DNA of 47,079 nucleotides from Verrucomicrobiota bacterium. GTDB lineage: Bacteria; Verrucomicrobiota; Verrucomicrobiia; Limisphaerales; UBA1100. Positions 23,593 through 30,798 of this stretch are shown here, one piece after another. The translations under genes were made by a program, and so were the position numbers. The notes beneath the pieces were generated by a model. The model was not told the DNA's origin. It worked only from the letters and a program-made list of their open reading frames with translations, and ran no database searches. The stretch covers positions 1 through 47,079 of the forward strand of contig JAOLZA010000015.1 in NCBI GenBank assembly GCA_028343615.1, written 5' to 3'. Within the stretch, counting starts at the first letter, position 1. The number at the start of each line of letters is the position of its first letter.

Positions 23593-24495
23593 ATGGCTGA
23601 CACAGGTATTCAATTTTTCAATCGTTACACTGGTGAAGTGGAAACGGAAGAGGTTTATGGCGAACGATGGTTGCGCTGGATCCTTTTCAATCCCTTTGGC
23701 CAAGTCGCGCTGCACGCGGTGGCCAAGCGCGCCTGGTTTTCGCGTTGGTACGGTTGGCGTATGAGTTGTGCGGGTAGCGCCTCACGCGTGAAACCCTTTA
23801 TTGAACAATACAAAATTGCCGAAATAGAACACGTGAAAGCTGCGGATGAGTTTACGTCTTTCAATGACTTCTTTTACCGCAAACTAAAACCCGACGCCCG
23901 TCCGGTTGATGAGGCTGAGGACTCAGTGGTGTTTCCGGCCGACGGTCGTCATCTTGGGTTTACCAAGGCTTCGGAAGTGGAAGGCGTTTTCGTAAAGGGG
24001 CAAAAGTTTGATTTGAAACGACTATTGGGTGATTCGGATCTGGCAGCCCGGTTCGCCGATGGGGCGGCGGTTTTTTCTCGGTTGTGTCCGGTTGATTATC
24101 ATCGGTTTCATTTTCCGGTTGCCGGGGTACCAGGTAATGCCCGTCTGATTAATGGGCAGTTGTACTCCGTGAATCCGCTGGCACTGCGTGATCGCTTGGC
24201 GATCCTTTGGGAAAATAAGCGTTTTGTGACGGAGATTGAAACCGATGAGCTTGGTAAAGTGCTGGTCCTGGAGATTGGGGCCACAAATGTGGGTAGTGTG
24301 AACCTCACCTATGTCCCTACACGGGCAGTTAAGAAGGGGGAAGAGAAGGGATACTTTGCTTTTGGTGGCTCGGCGACCTTTACAATTTTTGAACCGGGCC
24401 GGGTGAAGCTGGCTGATGATTTGCTGGAGCAATCCGCACAGCAACGTGAATTATACGCCAAGGTGGGTGATTACATGGGTACGTTCGTAACTTGA
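23593..24495 (+). CDS. psd: Phosphatidylserine decarboxylase, proenzyme
   Basis: This 300-residue membrane-associated, pyruvoyl-dependent enzyme makes phosphatidylethanolamine. Triad elements are Asp in VFPADGR, His in VDYHRFHFP, and the self-cleavage Ser in YFAFGGSATFTIF, where most relatives read LGST or GGST; cleavage would fall between Gly and Ser, and the Ser is kept. FTSFNDFFYRKLKPDARP and LVLEIGATNVGSV are further signatures. The length and GGS form resemble the chlamydial/type II group. The ATG follows the mogA/moaB stop with no gap. It is the last gene of the plus-strand run; the next 79 bases, up to the convergent lipoprotein gene, hold nothing recognisable. Confidence 0.93.
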   Translation: MADTGIQFFNRYTGEVETEEVYGERWLRWILFNPFGQVALHAVAKRAWFSRWYGWRMSCAGSASRVKPFIEQYKIAEIEHVKAADEFTSFNDFFYRKLKPDARPVDEAEDSVVFPADGRHLGFTKASEVEGVFVKGQKFDLKRLLGDSDLAARFADGAAVFSRLCPVDYHRFHFPVAGVPGNARLINGQLYSVNPLALRDRLAILWENKRFVTEIETDELGKVLVLEIGATNVGSVNLTYVPTRAVKKGEEKGYFAFGGSATFTIFEPGRVKLADDLLEQSAQQRELYAKVGDYMGTFVT

Positions 24496-24574
24496 TTAAC
24501 TTCCGGTTCGCCAGATAATCATATTAATGGCCGGCGCAATGCCCAAGGACTTTCACGGGGAGGAATGAAGGCGG

Positions 24575-25018
24575 TTACTTCGTGGGGTTGCTTCGAATTT
24601 CGCACTTCGGCAACGCCTTCTTCAGTTCAGCAATCTGAGCCTTGGTGAGGTCGGGGTTGCCACCGAGATACAGATCCTCTAACTGCGTGAGATTCTCCAG
24701 CCCCTTCACATCGGTCAGTTGATTGAAACCGAGTCCCAGCCACGTTAACTTCGTGAGCTTCTCCAGCCCCTTCGGCACCTCGGTCAGTTCATTGCTGATG
24801 AGATTCAGCTCCGTCACCTTCCCCAAGTCTGCATTGGTGAGTTCGCCTGTGGGCTTCTTGAGTTGCTCAAGAATGGTGTTGGCAATGGGCTTTTCGGGAA
24901 CGGCTTTAGGCGAAGGCTTATTAGGATTTACCACACCTGTATTGGGATCGTCCTTCTTCCCACACCCCACCAACGCCACCACCGCACATGTCAAGAGAAT
25001 CTGTTTTATTGGAATCAT
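24575..25018 (-). CDS. Small leucine-rich-repeat lipoprotein
   Basis: This 147-residue protein has a lipoprotein signal (MIPIKQILLTCAVVALVGCGKK, lipobox LVGC, modified Cys19). A Pro/Asn-rich linker of about 30 residues precedes about three leucine-rich repeats of roughly 22 residues (LTELNLISNELTEVPKGLEKL, then LTWLGLGFNQLTDVKGLENL, then LEDLYLGGNPDLTKAQ); the order is seen directly. It is presumably anchored in a membrane facing the periplasm or exterior and binds another protein. The frame is open to 25123 inside mtnP, but ATG 25018 gives the signal peptide and overlaps the mtnP stop by one base (TAATG). The partner is unknown. Confidence 0.8.
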   Translation of the reverse strand: MIPIKQILLTCAVVALVGCGKKDDPNTGVVNPNKPSPKAVPEKPIANTILEQLKKPTGELTNADLGKVTELNLISNELTEVPKGLEKLTKLTWLGLGFNQLTDVKGLENLTQLEDLYLGGNPDLTKAQIAELKKALPKCEIRSNPTK

Positions 25019-25890
25019 TACAGATACTTTGCTAGGATAGGGCCTAGTTCCTTTTTGGTTTTGGCTGGCCACAGTTTTTTGTCGGTCATGATGGCGTTTT
25101 CCAGGGCACTGTGGCAGGGCCAATCTGCCGATGCCTCGGGAATGCGATTGATTACATCAATCAGTACTTGCTTGGCGGTGGCAGCGTTGCGATTTAGGTT
25201 TTCAACCACCATTTCAACCGTCACGTGTTCCTCATCGGCCTTCCAGCAATCATAATCGGTAATCATCGCCATAGTCGCATAGGCGATTTCCGCTTCGCGC
25301 GCACATTTGGCCTCTCCAAGATTGGTCATACCGATCACGTCATATTTGAGTTTATGATTGGTGAGTGATTCAGCGCGGGTACTGAAGGCAGGGCCTTCCA
25401 TGTTCACATAGGTGCCGCCGTTGTGCACTCTAGCTTTTTTGCGCTTTGCACTCTTGAGGAGCAGTTGTCGGAGTTCCTCACAAATTGGATCGGCAAAGGC
25501 TATGTGACCTACTATGCCGTCACCAAAAAATGTGTGCTGGGCCGACTGTTTGGTTCGATCGAGAAACTGGTCAATTAGCACAATGTCACAAGGACGGTAT
25601 CGTTTTTGCAGAGATCCCACTGCGCTGACGCTGATAATCCATTCCACTCCGAGTTTCTTCATGGCCCAGATATTGGCACGATAGTTGAGCTCACTGGGCA
25701 TAATACAGTGTCCTCGACCGTGGCGAGGAAGGAAGACGACCTCACGGTTTGAGAGTGTTCCAGTAAGAAGTTGATCGGATGGGGAGCCAAAGGGAGTCTT
25801 TACTGTCCTCCATCTTTGGTTTTTGAAGCCTTCGATATTATAGAGACCACTGCCTCCGATGATACCGATACGATGAGTTTTATTAGCCAT
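25018..25890 (-). CDS. mtnP: S-methyl-5'-thioadenosine phosphorylase
   Basis: This 290-residue PNP-family phosphorylase splits methylthioadenosine to adenine and methylthioribose-1-phosphate in methionine salvage. It has IGIIGGSGLY, FLPRHGRGH (phosphate), the SELNYRANIWAMKKLG signature, YVNMEGPAFSTRAES and the base-binding VIGMTNLGEAKCAREAE with MITDYDCW, as in human and archaeal MTAPs. Specificity for MTA rather than inosine follows these motifs. The ATG at 25890 has a possible TTGCAA/GACAAA promoter seven bases upstream. The lipoprotein gene is coupled downstream by TAATG; glgC is divergent. Confidence 0.93.
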   Translation of the reverse strand: MANKTHRIGIIGGSGLYNIEGFKNQRWRTVKTPFGSPSDQLLTGTLSNREVVFLPRHGRGHCIMPSELNYRANIWAMKKLGVEWIISVSAVGSLQKRYRPCDIVLIDQFLDRTKQSAQHTFFGDGIVGHIAFADPICEELRQLLLKSAKRKKARVHNGGTYVNMEGPAFSTRAESLTNHKLKYDVIGMTNLGEAKCAREAEIAYATMAMITDYDCWKADEEHVTVEMVVENLNRNAATAKQVLIDVINRIPEASADWPCHSALENAIMTDKKLWPAKTKKELGPILAKYL

Positions 25891-26009
25891 TTTCTTTTTT
25901 GTCGCGTTGCGCCCATGTTTGTTGCAAGGTCAGGTTATCCCAACAAATCGCGGGTCATGCGCCGCACCCAATGTGGTCGGTGGATGAGCCACGAGCAAGC
26001 AGTGTTTTT

Positions 26010-27317
26010 ATGCCTGAAGAGCAACTTAAGCCTTTTGATCCTGATGCTGTCCTTTCCGTGGTGATGGGTGGTGGGCGAGGGACACGTCTGTTCCCGCTCA
26101 CACGGGAGAGGGCCAAGCCGGCCGTGCCGCTCGCGGGCAAATATAGACTAGTCGACGTTCCGATTTCCAATTGCATTAATTCCGGCCTAAAACGGGTTTA
26201 TTTGCTCACGCAGTTTAATTCTGCCTCGTTACATCGTCATATTTCGCAATCCTATAAGTTTGACCATTTCACACACGGTTTTGTTGAAATTTTGGCTGCG
26301 GAGCAAACTCTCTCCGATTCCTCGTGGTTCCAAGGCACGGCGGATGCGGTGCGGAAGCATATGACGCATTTTCTCAACCATCGTTTTGATCATATTTTAA
26401 TTTTAAGCGGTGATCAGTTATACAATATGGATTTCCGCAAGGCATTCGATGAGCACATCGCCAATGGCGCCGAGTTGACGGTGGCCACCATCCCGGTGAA
26501 TCGCGATGCGGTCAGTGGGTTCGGCATTATGCAGATCGATGAGAAACAACGCATTCGGGAGTTTGTGGAGAAGCCGAAGGAAGAGATGGTCATCGATTCC
26601 CTTAAAATTCCCGATAGCACACGGCACGAACTCAATATCAAGGCTACCGACGATCAGTTTCTGGCTTCGATGGGCATTTATATTTTCAATCGCGATGTAC
26701 TCGTGGATTTGTTGGATAGTGACGACGCTGACTTCGGGAAGCATATCATTCCTAAAGCGATCCAAACGCGCCGATCTTTTTCCTACGTATATCAGGGCTA
26801 TTGGGAAGACGTCGGCACGATCAAAACATTTTTTGATGCCAATCTCGATGCGGCCAGCGAATTGCCCAAGTTTAACTTCTTTGATATGTCCGCGCCTATC
26901 TTTACGCGGCCGCGTTTTCTGCCCGCTAGCAAAATTAACAGTGCGGCCATTGATCACGCTGTGCTCAGTGACGGCTGTATCATTAATCGCGCGCAAATCA
27001 GCCACAGCATTGTGGGGGTGCGTAGTGTGGTGGGAAGTGGCACAAAGCTCCATCGTGTGGTTATGATGGGGGCTGATTTTTACGAAACAAATTGCTCCAT
27101 TAAGGAGTATCACTCACAAGGTATTCCAGCTATCGGTATTGGCAGCAACACGCGTATTGACAATGCAATCATCGATAAGAACGCACGTATTGGGGATAAT
27201 TGTGTTATTAGCCCTGAAGGTCACGGAGACAATGAAGATGGTGAAGGTTATGTTGTGCGGGACGGCATTGTAATTATCCAAAAAAATGCCGTGGTTCCGC
27301 ACGGCACAGTCATTTGA
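26010..27317 (+). CDS. glgC: Glucose-1-phosphate adenylyltransferase (ADP-glucose pyrophosphorylase)
   Basis: This 435-residue enzyme makes ADP-glucose for glycogen. The nucleotidyltransferase domain has VVMGGGRGTRLFPLTRERAKPAVP, YRLVDVPISNCINSG, GTADAVR, SGDQLYNMD and FVEKPKEE; a left-handed beta-helix domain with hexapeptide-like repeats (SDGCIINRAQISHSIVG, NTRIDNAIIDKNARIGDNC) follows. Allosteric regulation by glycolytic intermediates is typical. The frame is open to 25899; ATG 26010 was chosen because the conserved domain begins 12 residues later. No Shine-Dalgarno is seen. The gene ends 17 bases before a convergent lipoprotein gene. No other glg gene is in the window. Confidence 0.92.
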   Translation: MPEEQLKPFDPDAVLSVVMGGGRGTRLFPLTRERAKPAVPLAGKYRLVDVPISNCINSGLKRVYLLTQFNSASLHRHISQSYKFDHFTHGFVEILAAEQTLSDSSWFQGTADAVRKHMTHFLNHRFDHILILSGDQLYNMDFRKAFDEHIANGAELTVATIPVNRDAVSGFGIMQIDEKQRIREFVEKPKEEMVIDSLKIPDSTRHELNIKATDDQFLASMGIYIFNRDVLVDLLDSDDADFGKHIIPKAIQTRRSFSYVYQGYWEDVGTIKTFFDANLDAASELPKFNFFDMSAPIFTRPRFLPASKINSAAIDHAVLSDGCIINRAQISHSIVGVRSVVGSGTKLHRVVMMGADFYETNCSIKEYHSQGIPAIGIGSNTRIDNAIIDKNARIGDNCVISPEGHGDNEDGEGYVVRDGIVIIQKNAVVPHGTVI

Positions 27318-27334
27318 GTATTCGGAAAGAGGGG

Positions 27335-27934
27335 CTAGTTTTCGGTGCCGTGATACTGATGATGTTCTTTGGCGCGGCGTTTGCCTTCAGCCATCATTTC
27401 CGCGGGTAACAGCAAGGCCAGTTCGTCACGTGATTCAATATATTTCTTATTCCCTTCAGCCGCGAGCTGCAGCCACTTGAATGCCTCAATGCGATCACGC
27501 GGTACGCCGCTACCTTCTTTGAGCGCGAGTCCCAGTAAATATTGTCCATCCGGATGGTTGCCCATTGCGGATTTTTGATACCACTTGACGGCTTCCATGT
27601 AGTTTTGCGGAACGCCTAGGCCGTTTTGAAACATGGCTCCAAGAGAAAATTGCGCTATAGCATTTCCTTCTTCAGCGAGTTCGCGAAAGAGCAGGGCGGC
27701 ACGTGTGTAATCGATGGGGGTGCCGTTCCCGGAATAATGATCATACGCCTGGCCTAGCTTATCATCAGGATCCGCACGCAATGCCTGGGCTTCAACCTCA
27801 GCTGCTTTGGCCTTGGCGGCGGCTTCGGCTTCGGCTTCGGCTTTTTTCTTCGAGTTCCCACAACCTGAGCTCCAGCTGATTAACAATACAGCTGTGCTCA
27901 AAACGAAGATTCGCTTGGTGTAAACTCTTGCCAT
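27335..27934 (-). CDS. Sel1-repeat lipoprotein
   Basis: This 199-residue protein has a lipoprotein signal (AVLLISWSSGCGN, modified Cys25). A short Lys/Ala/Glu-rich helical segment (KKKAEAEAEAAAKAKAAEVEA) is followed by about three Sel1 repeats, seen as ALLFRELAEEGNAIAQFSLG, AVKWYQKSAMGNHPDGQYLLG and AFKWLQLAAEGNKKY, each starting after a GxGxPxx loop. Sel1 proteins are protein-interaction scaffolds. A strong AAGGAGG Shine-Dalgarno precedes ATG, and a TTGACA promoter lies further up. The neighbour upstream, also Sel1, is on the same strand 87 bases away; the two may share a partner. Confidence 0.85.
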   Translation of the reverse strand: MARVYTKRIFVLSTAVLLISWSSGCGNSKKKAEAEAEAAAKAKAAEVEAQALRADPDDKLGQAYDHYSGNGTPIDYTRAALLFRELAEEGNAIAQFSLGAMFQNGLGVPQNYMEAVKWYQKSAMGNHPDGQYLLGLALKEGSGVPRDRIEAFKWLQLAAEGNKKYIESRDELALLLPAEMMAEGKRRAKEHHQYHGTEN

Positions 27935-27964
27935 GGCAATGACCTCCTTGAAAAGTCCCCAGAA

Positions 27965-27992
27965 GGAATACAGGAAAATCAGATCGTGTCAA
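27965..27992 (-). promoter_or_regulatory. Putative promoter of the Sel1 lipoprotein gene
   Basis: On the minus strand, a consensus TTGACA (27992-27987), 16 bases, then TATTCC (27970-27965), about 30 bases before ATG 27934. Unlike many promoters in this window, it leaves room for a leader with the AAGGAGG Shine-Dalgarno. Confidence 0.5.
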
Positions 27993-28021
27993 GCTTATGT
28001 TATTTGACTTATTCGCGCTCC

Positions 28022-29479
28022 CTATTGGACCAAGACTTGCGTTGTGGCTAATTCGGCGGCCGCCAAAACATCGTTGGATTCCGGTGCATGCCGGGGCATT
28101 TGTCGGCGGATGTCTGGGAAGGCAAGCAGGAAAGCATGGATTCGCCCGACCTCGAGTGCTGTGTTCAATGTATGGGGGAGGCTGCCGGTGGCTTGGTAGG
28201 CCTTCAGCTCATCGAGTTTAAAGGTCAGCATGCCAACTGCCTGCCCGGTTGAATCGAATAAAGCCGCGCCTGAGTGCCCGGGTTGCAAATTCAAATCAGC
28301 CTGTACGTGGCGGGGATCCAAGGTGCGTCCTGATAGTTTCCTGATGAATCCATGCGAATATTTAGGGCCGGAATATTTTTCAGATTGGTGGGGAAGGCCG
28401 ATAGTGAAAACGGGGAGACCGAGGTGAAGCTGGCGCCCTTTCATGAGGGTTAATGCAGGGGTCTTCGCCTCAATCTTCAGCAGGGCAATATTATTGATTG
28501 AGTCGGCCTTGAGCACGTGTGCCAAGTGGCGCCGTCCATCTACAAGCACTTCAATGCTATCGGACCGGGCGATGAGGTTATGCGTGGTGATGAGATGGCC
28601 TTGTTTCGTGATAAAAAAACCGGAACCGATGGCCCCGTTTTCTGAGCGTGTTACGCTGGCTAGAAAAGTGGAGACCTGCTTGTCGACTGTCTTTTGTTGG
28701 TCGGCGGAGAGTTTGCCGTTCACTGTAGCAAGGTGAGCGCGGGCGGCTGCGTGGCCCTGTTGCGCGGCGAGTTGCAGCCACTTGGCGGCTTCCTCACGGT
28801 CAGGATTTCCCAAGGCACCAAAGTGAAGTGCGGCACCAAGCAGGAACTGGGCGCGTACGCTGCCTTGATCGGCAGCAGTGCGGTATAGTTTCAGCGCGCG
28901 CGCGGAGTCCTTTGCCACGCCGCGGCCGGTGGCGTGCATGAGGGCGAGATTGCATTGAGCGGCAGCGAGGTTCATGCGTGCGGCGTTGCCGTACCACTCG
29001 GCGGCTTTGACAGCATTGGCGGGCACGCCGTGACCGTGCTCATGCGAGGTGCCCAGATTATTCATTGCGGCAGCGTGTCCCTGGGCGGAGGCTTCCAAAT
29101 AGTATTTGTTTGCTTTTACATAATCATTTGCTTGCGCGTGGAAATTGCCCAGCGTGTATAGGGCAATGGCATCTTTGTGATTCGCAGCACGGGTGAGCCA
29201 TCGCAGAGCGAGATCGTGGTCTTTCGGTAAGCCTCGTCCCTTTAGCAGGCAAATGCCGAGTTGCCCTTGCGCGCGCGTGTGGCCTTCGGCGGCAGCCAGC
29301 TGCAAATGTCGTGCGGCTTCGGCGTAGTTGGGTTTGCCGCCAAGCCCGGTGTAGTGGTTCATGCCCAGGTGAAAATGATACTCCCCGTCACTGGGCGTCG
29401 TCTTGGTCTTTGTTGGTTCTGCGCCAGACAGCGTCATGACAAGGCACAACAGTGATGGGGTAATAAATTGCGAGCGCAT
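28022..29479 (-). CDS. Sel1-repeat protein fused to a degenerate trypsin/HtrA-like domain
   Basis: This 485-residue secreted protein has a signal peptide (RSQFITPSLLCLVMTLSGA), then about six Sel1 repeats (residues about 32-255), then a chymotrypsin-fold domain (about 275-455) similar to S1C proteases. Signature segments are IGSGFFITKQGHLITTHNLI, ADSINNIALLKI and LQPGHSGAALFD. Canonical relatives have TNxHV, NDLALL and PGNSGGPL. Here the His position is Asn301 and the Asp position Asn330; Ser403 is kept. It is thus probably not a protease. An ATG at 29509 is in frame, but 29479 has an AAGGAGG Shine-Dalgarno. The 102-base gap upstream holds nothing clear. Confidence 0.85.
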   Translation of the reverse strand: MRSQFITPSLLCLVMTLSGAEPTKTKTTPSDGEYHFHLGMNHYTGLGGKPNYAEAARHLQLAAAEGHTRAQGQLGICLLKGRGLPKDHDLALRWLTRAANHKDAIALYTLGNFHAQANDYVKANKYYLEASAQGHAAAMNNLGTSHEHGHGVPANAVKAAEWYGNAARMNLAAAQCNLALMHATGRGVAKDSARALKLYRTAADQGSVRAQFLLGAALHFGALGNPDREEAAKWLQLAAQQGHAAARAHLATVNGKLSADQQKTVDKQVSTFLASVTRSENGAIGSGFFITKQGHLITTHNLIARSDSIEVLVDGRRHLAHVLKADSINNIALLKIEAKTPALTLMKGRQLHLGLPVFTIGLPHQSEKYSGPKYSHGFIRKLSGRTLDPRHVQADLNLQPGHSGAALFDSTGQAVGMLTFKLDELKAYQATGSLPHTLNTALEVGRIHAFLLAFPDIRRQMPRHAPESNDVLAAAELATTQVLVQ

Positions 29480-29581
29480 GATTCCTCCTTGTGATGGTTT
29501 GTGCACCAAAAGCTTTTGTTAGTTTTTCTAGTCGAATCGGGCAAGGGGCAGTTATGCACAATGGCCGTTCAGAGCAGAGTG

Positions 29582-29920
29582 CTAATCGACGTTCTTCAGG
29601 GTGAGCGGCCCATCGAAAATTGTCAGGCTTACCACTTCCGTACGCGCTATGTGTGGACCGTGTGCTTCGCCGCGGGGTGCGAAAAACAGCGTGCCCGTGG
29701 TGTGCACTGTGCCGTCTTCTTCCCATTCGCCACTCAGCACATAAGCCGTCTCGTTGGCTTCGGGATGAATGTGCGCGGGGACAGTAGCCCCAGCGTAAAA
29801 TTTTCGCAGCATCGTCATGCCGCCGGTGGCTCCATCCTTGCGCAGGATTTTTAATTCCACGCCTTCGTAGGGGCCGGTTTGCCAATCCGTTTCTTTTTCA
29901 TTGATGGTGAATGTGAACAT
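29582..29920 (-). CDS. Cupin-domain protein (ChrR-like cupin)
   Basis: This 112-residue single-domain cupin has a metal-binding first motif, HIHPEANETAYVLSGE, with two His and a Glu, and a second motif ending FFAPRGEAHGPH with a His. This is the ChrR/anti-sigma-factor type of cupin, but no sigma factor gene is adjacent. It could be a small dioxygenase-like or metal-sensing protein. The frame is open upstream to 29956, but ATG 29920 lies seven bases behind a consensus promoter and has no Shine-Dalgarno, so the mRNA is probably leaderless. It is divergent from miaE with start codons 85 bases apart. Confidence 0.8.
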   Translation of the reverse strand: MFTFTINEKETDWQTGPYEGVELKILRKDGATGGMTMLRKFYAGATVPAHIHPEANETAYVLSGEWEEDGTVHTTGTLFFAPRGEAHGPHIARTEVVSLTIFDGPLTLKNVD

Positions 29921-29927
29921 GTCTCGC

Positions 29928-29956
29928 AAAGTAGAGAGCAGATTCAAAAATGTCAA
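29928..29956 (-). promoter_or_regulatory. Promoter of the cupin gene (leaderless)
   Basis: On the minus strand, TTGACA (29956-29951), 17 bases, then TACTTT (29933-29928). Seven bases separate the -10 from the ATG at 29920. The -35 matches consensus fully. Confidence 0.6.
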
Positions 29957-29969
29957 AACAGCTGTGGCT

Positions 29970-29998
29970 TTGACTTTTCACCATACCCTTTCTAATTT
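29970..29998 (+). promoter_or_regulatory. Promoter of miaE (leaderless)
   Basis: TTGACT (29970-29975), 17 bases, then TAATTT (29993-29998). Seven bases separate the -10 from GTG 30006, mirroring the divergent cupin promoter. Confidence 0.6.
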
Positions 29999-30005
29999 GG
30001 GCGCA

Positions 30006-30578
30006 GTGCATCTCTGGCGTGAATCCATCCCGGGCGACTGGCTACCCAAGGTGCTGGCCAATCTTGACTTGATGTTGCTCGATCACTGCCATCTTGAACG
30101 CAAAGCGGCGGCCAGCGCGTTGAGCCTCATGAAATATCCCGATCTTGCCACGCATGCTCGCGAGCTAAACGCCATCGCGCAGGAAGAGTTGGAGCATTTC
30201 AATTTGCTGCTCGATTTACTGGAACAACGCGGCGTGGCTTTCGGTGTGCCGCATCCCAGCCCGTGGATTAGCGGGCTTATGCGGTTCATTCGTAAAGGCC
30301 GGCGCGAACAGGTCATCGATCATCTCATTGCAGCGTCACTGATTGAAGGCCGCAGCTGTGAGAAATTCCAGGTTCTCGCTAAAGCCCTGCGCAACACGGA
30401 GCCCGCACTTGCAGGATTTTATGCAAACCTTGTGGCCAGCGAAGGCAGCCACTATGCCGAATTCTGGCTGATGGCCTGCAAAATTGACAAAACGGAAGCA
30501 CACAATCGTCTGGATGCATTTTTGGATTTAGATGCGAAGTTGATCGTGCAGTCGCACGAACTGCCGTTGCTGCATTAA
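30006..30578 (+). CDS. miaE: tRNA-(ms2io6A)-hydroxylase, MiaE
   Basis: This 190-residue diiron oxygenase hydroxylates the isopentenyl side chain of ms2i6A37 in tRNA. The four-helix bundle carries the iron ligands HCHLERKAAASA (Glu), QEELEHFNLL (Glu and His), ASLIEGRSCEKF (Glu) and VASEGSHYAEFW (Glu and His). GTG 30006 was chosen because it gives the usual length and lies seven bases behind a promoter. An ATG at 29919 is in frame, but would overlap the cupin start codon (CATG) and add 29 residues with no family counterpart. The partner modification enzymes (MiaA, MiaB) are not in the window. Confidence 0.88.
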   Translation: MHLWRESIPGDWLPKVLANLDLMLLDHCHLERKAAASALSLMKYPDLATHARELNAIAQEELEHFNLLLDLLEQRGVAFGVPHPSPWISGLMRFIRKGRREQVIDHLIAASLIEGRSCEKFQVLAKALRNTEPALAGFYANLVASEGSHYAEFWLMACKIDKTEAHNRLDAFLDLDAKLIVQSHELPLLH

Positions 30579-30588
30579 AGAATAAAAA

Positions 30589-30673
30589 TGGTGCGCGAGA
30601 GAGGACTCGAACCTCCACCCCCTAAAGGACTACCACCTCAAGGTAGCGCGTCTACCAATTCCGCCACTCGCGC
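30589..30673 (-). tRNA. tRNA-Leu (anticodon GAG)
   Basis: An 85-base class II tRNA including encoded CCA. The acceptor stem is GCGCGAG/CTCGCGC with discriminator A; the anticodon stem CTACC/GGTAG encloses TTGAGGT, giving anticodon GAG. A long variable arm (TCCTTTAGGGGG region) and a T arm GGAGG-TTCGAGT-CCTCT are present. A T-run follows the 3' end. Confidence 0.96.
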
Positions 30674-30798
30674 ACGCGGACGAATGTATTGCCTTTCGGC
30701 AGGACGAAGGCAAGGGGATTCTGCAGGTCAGTGCGGGATTGATTTGCTGGTTCGATTATCTTACGGTGTTGCTAGGAAGGGTGTTTCATTTGTAATTC

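Noticed and set aside
26418-27113. 231-codon minus-strand frame opposite glgC
   Set aside because: It lies wholly inside glgC and has no recognisable motif.
29919-30005. In-frame N-terminal extension of miaE from ATG 29919
   Set aside because: It would overlap the cupin start codon, contains a consensus promoter, and adds 29 residues with no MiaE counterpart.
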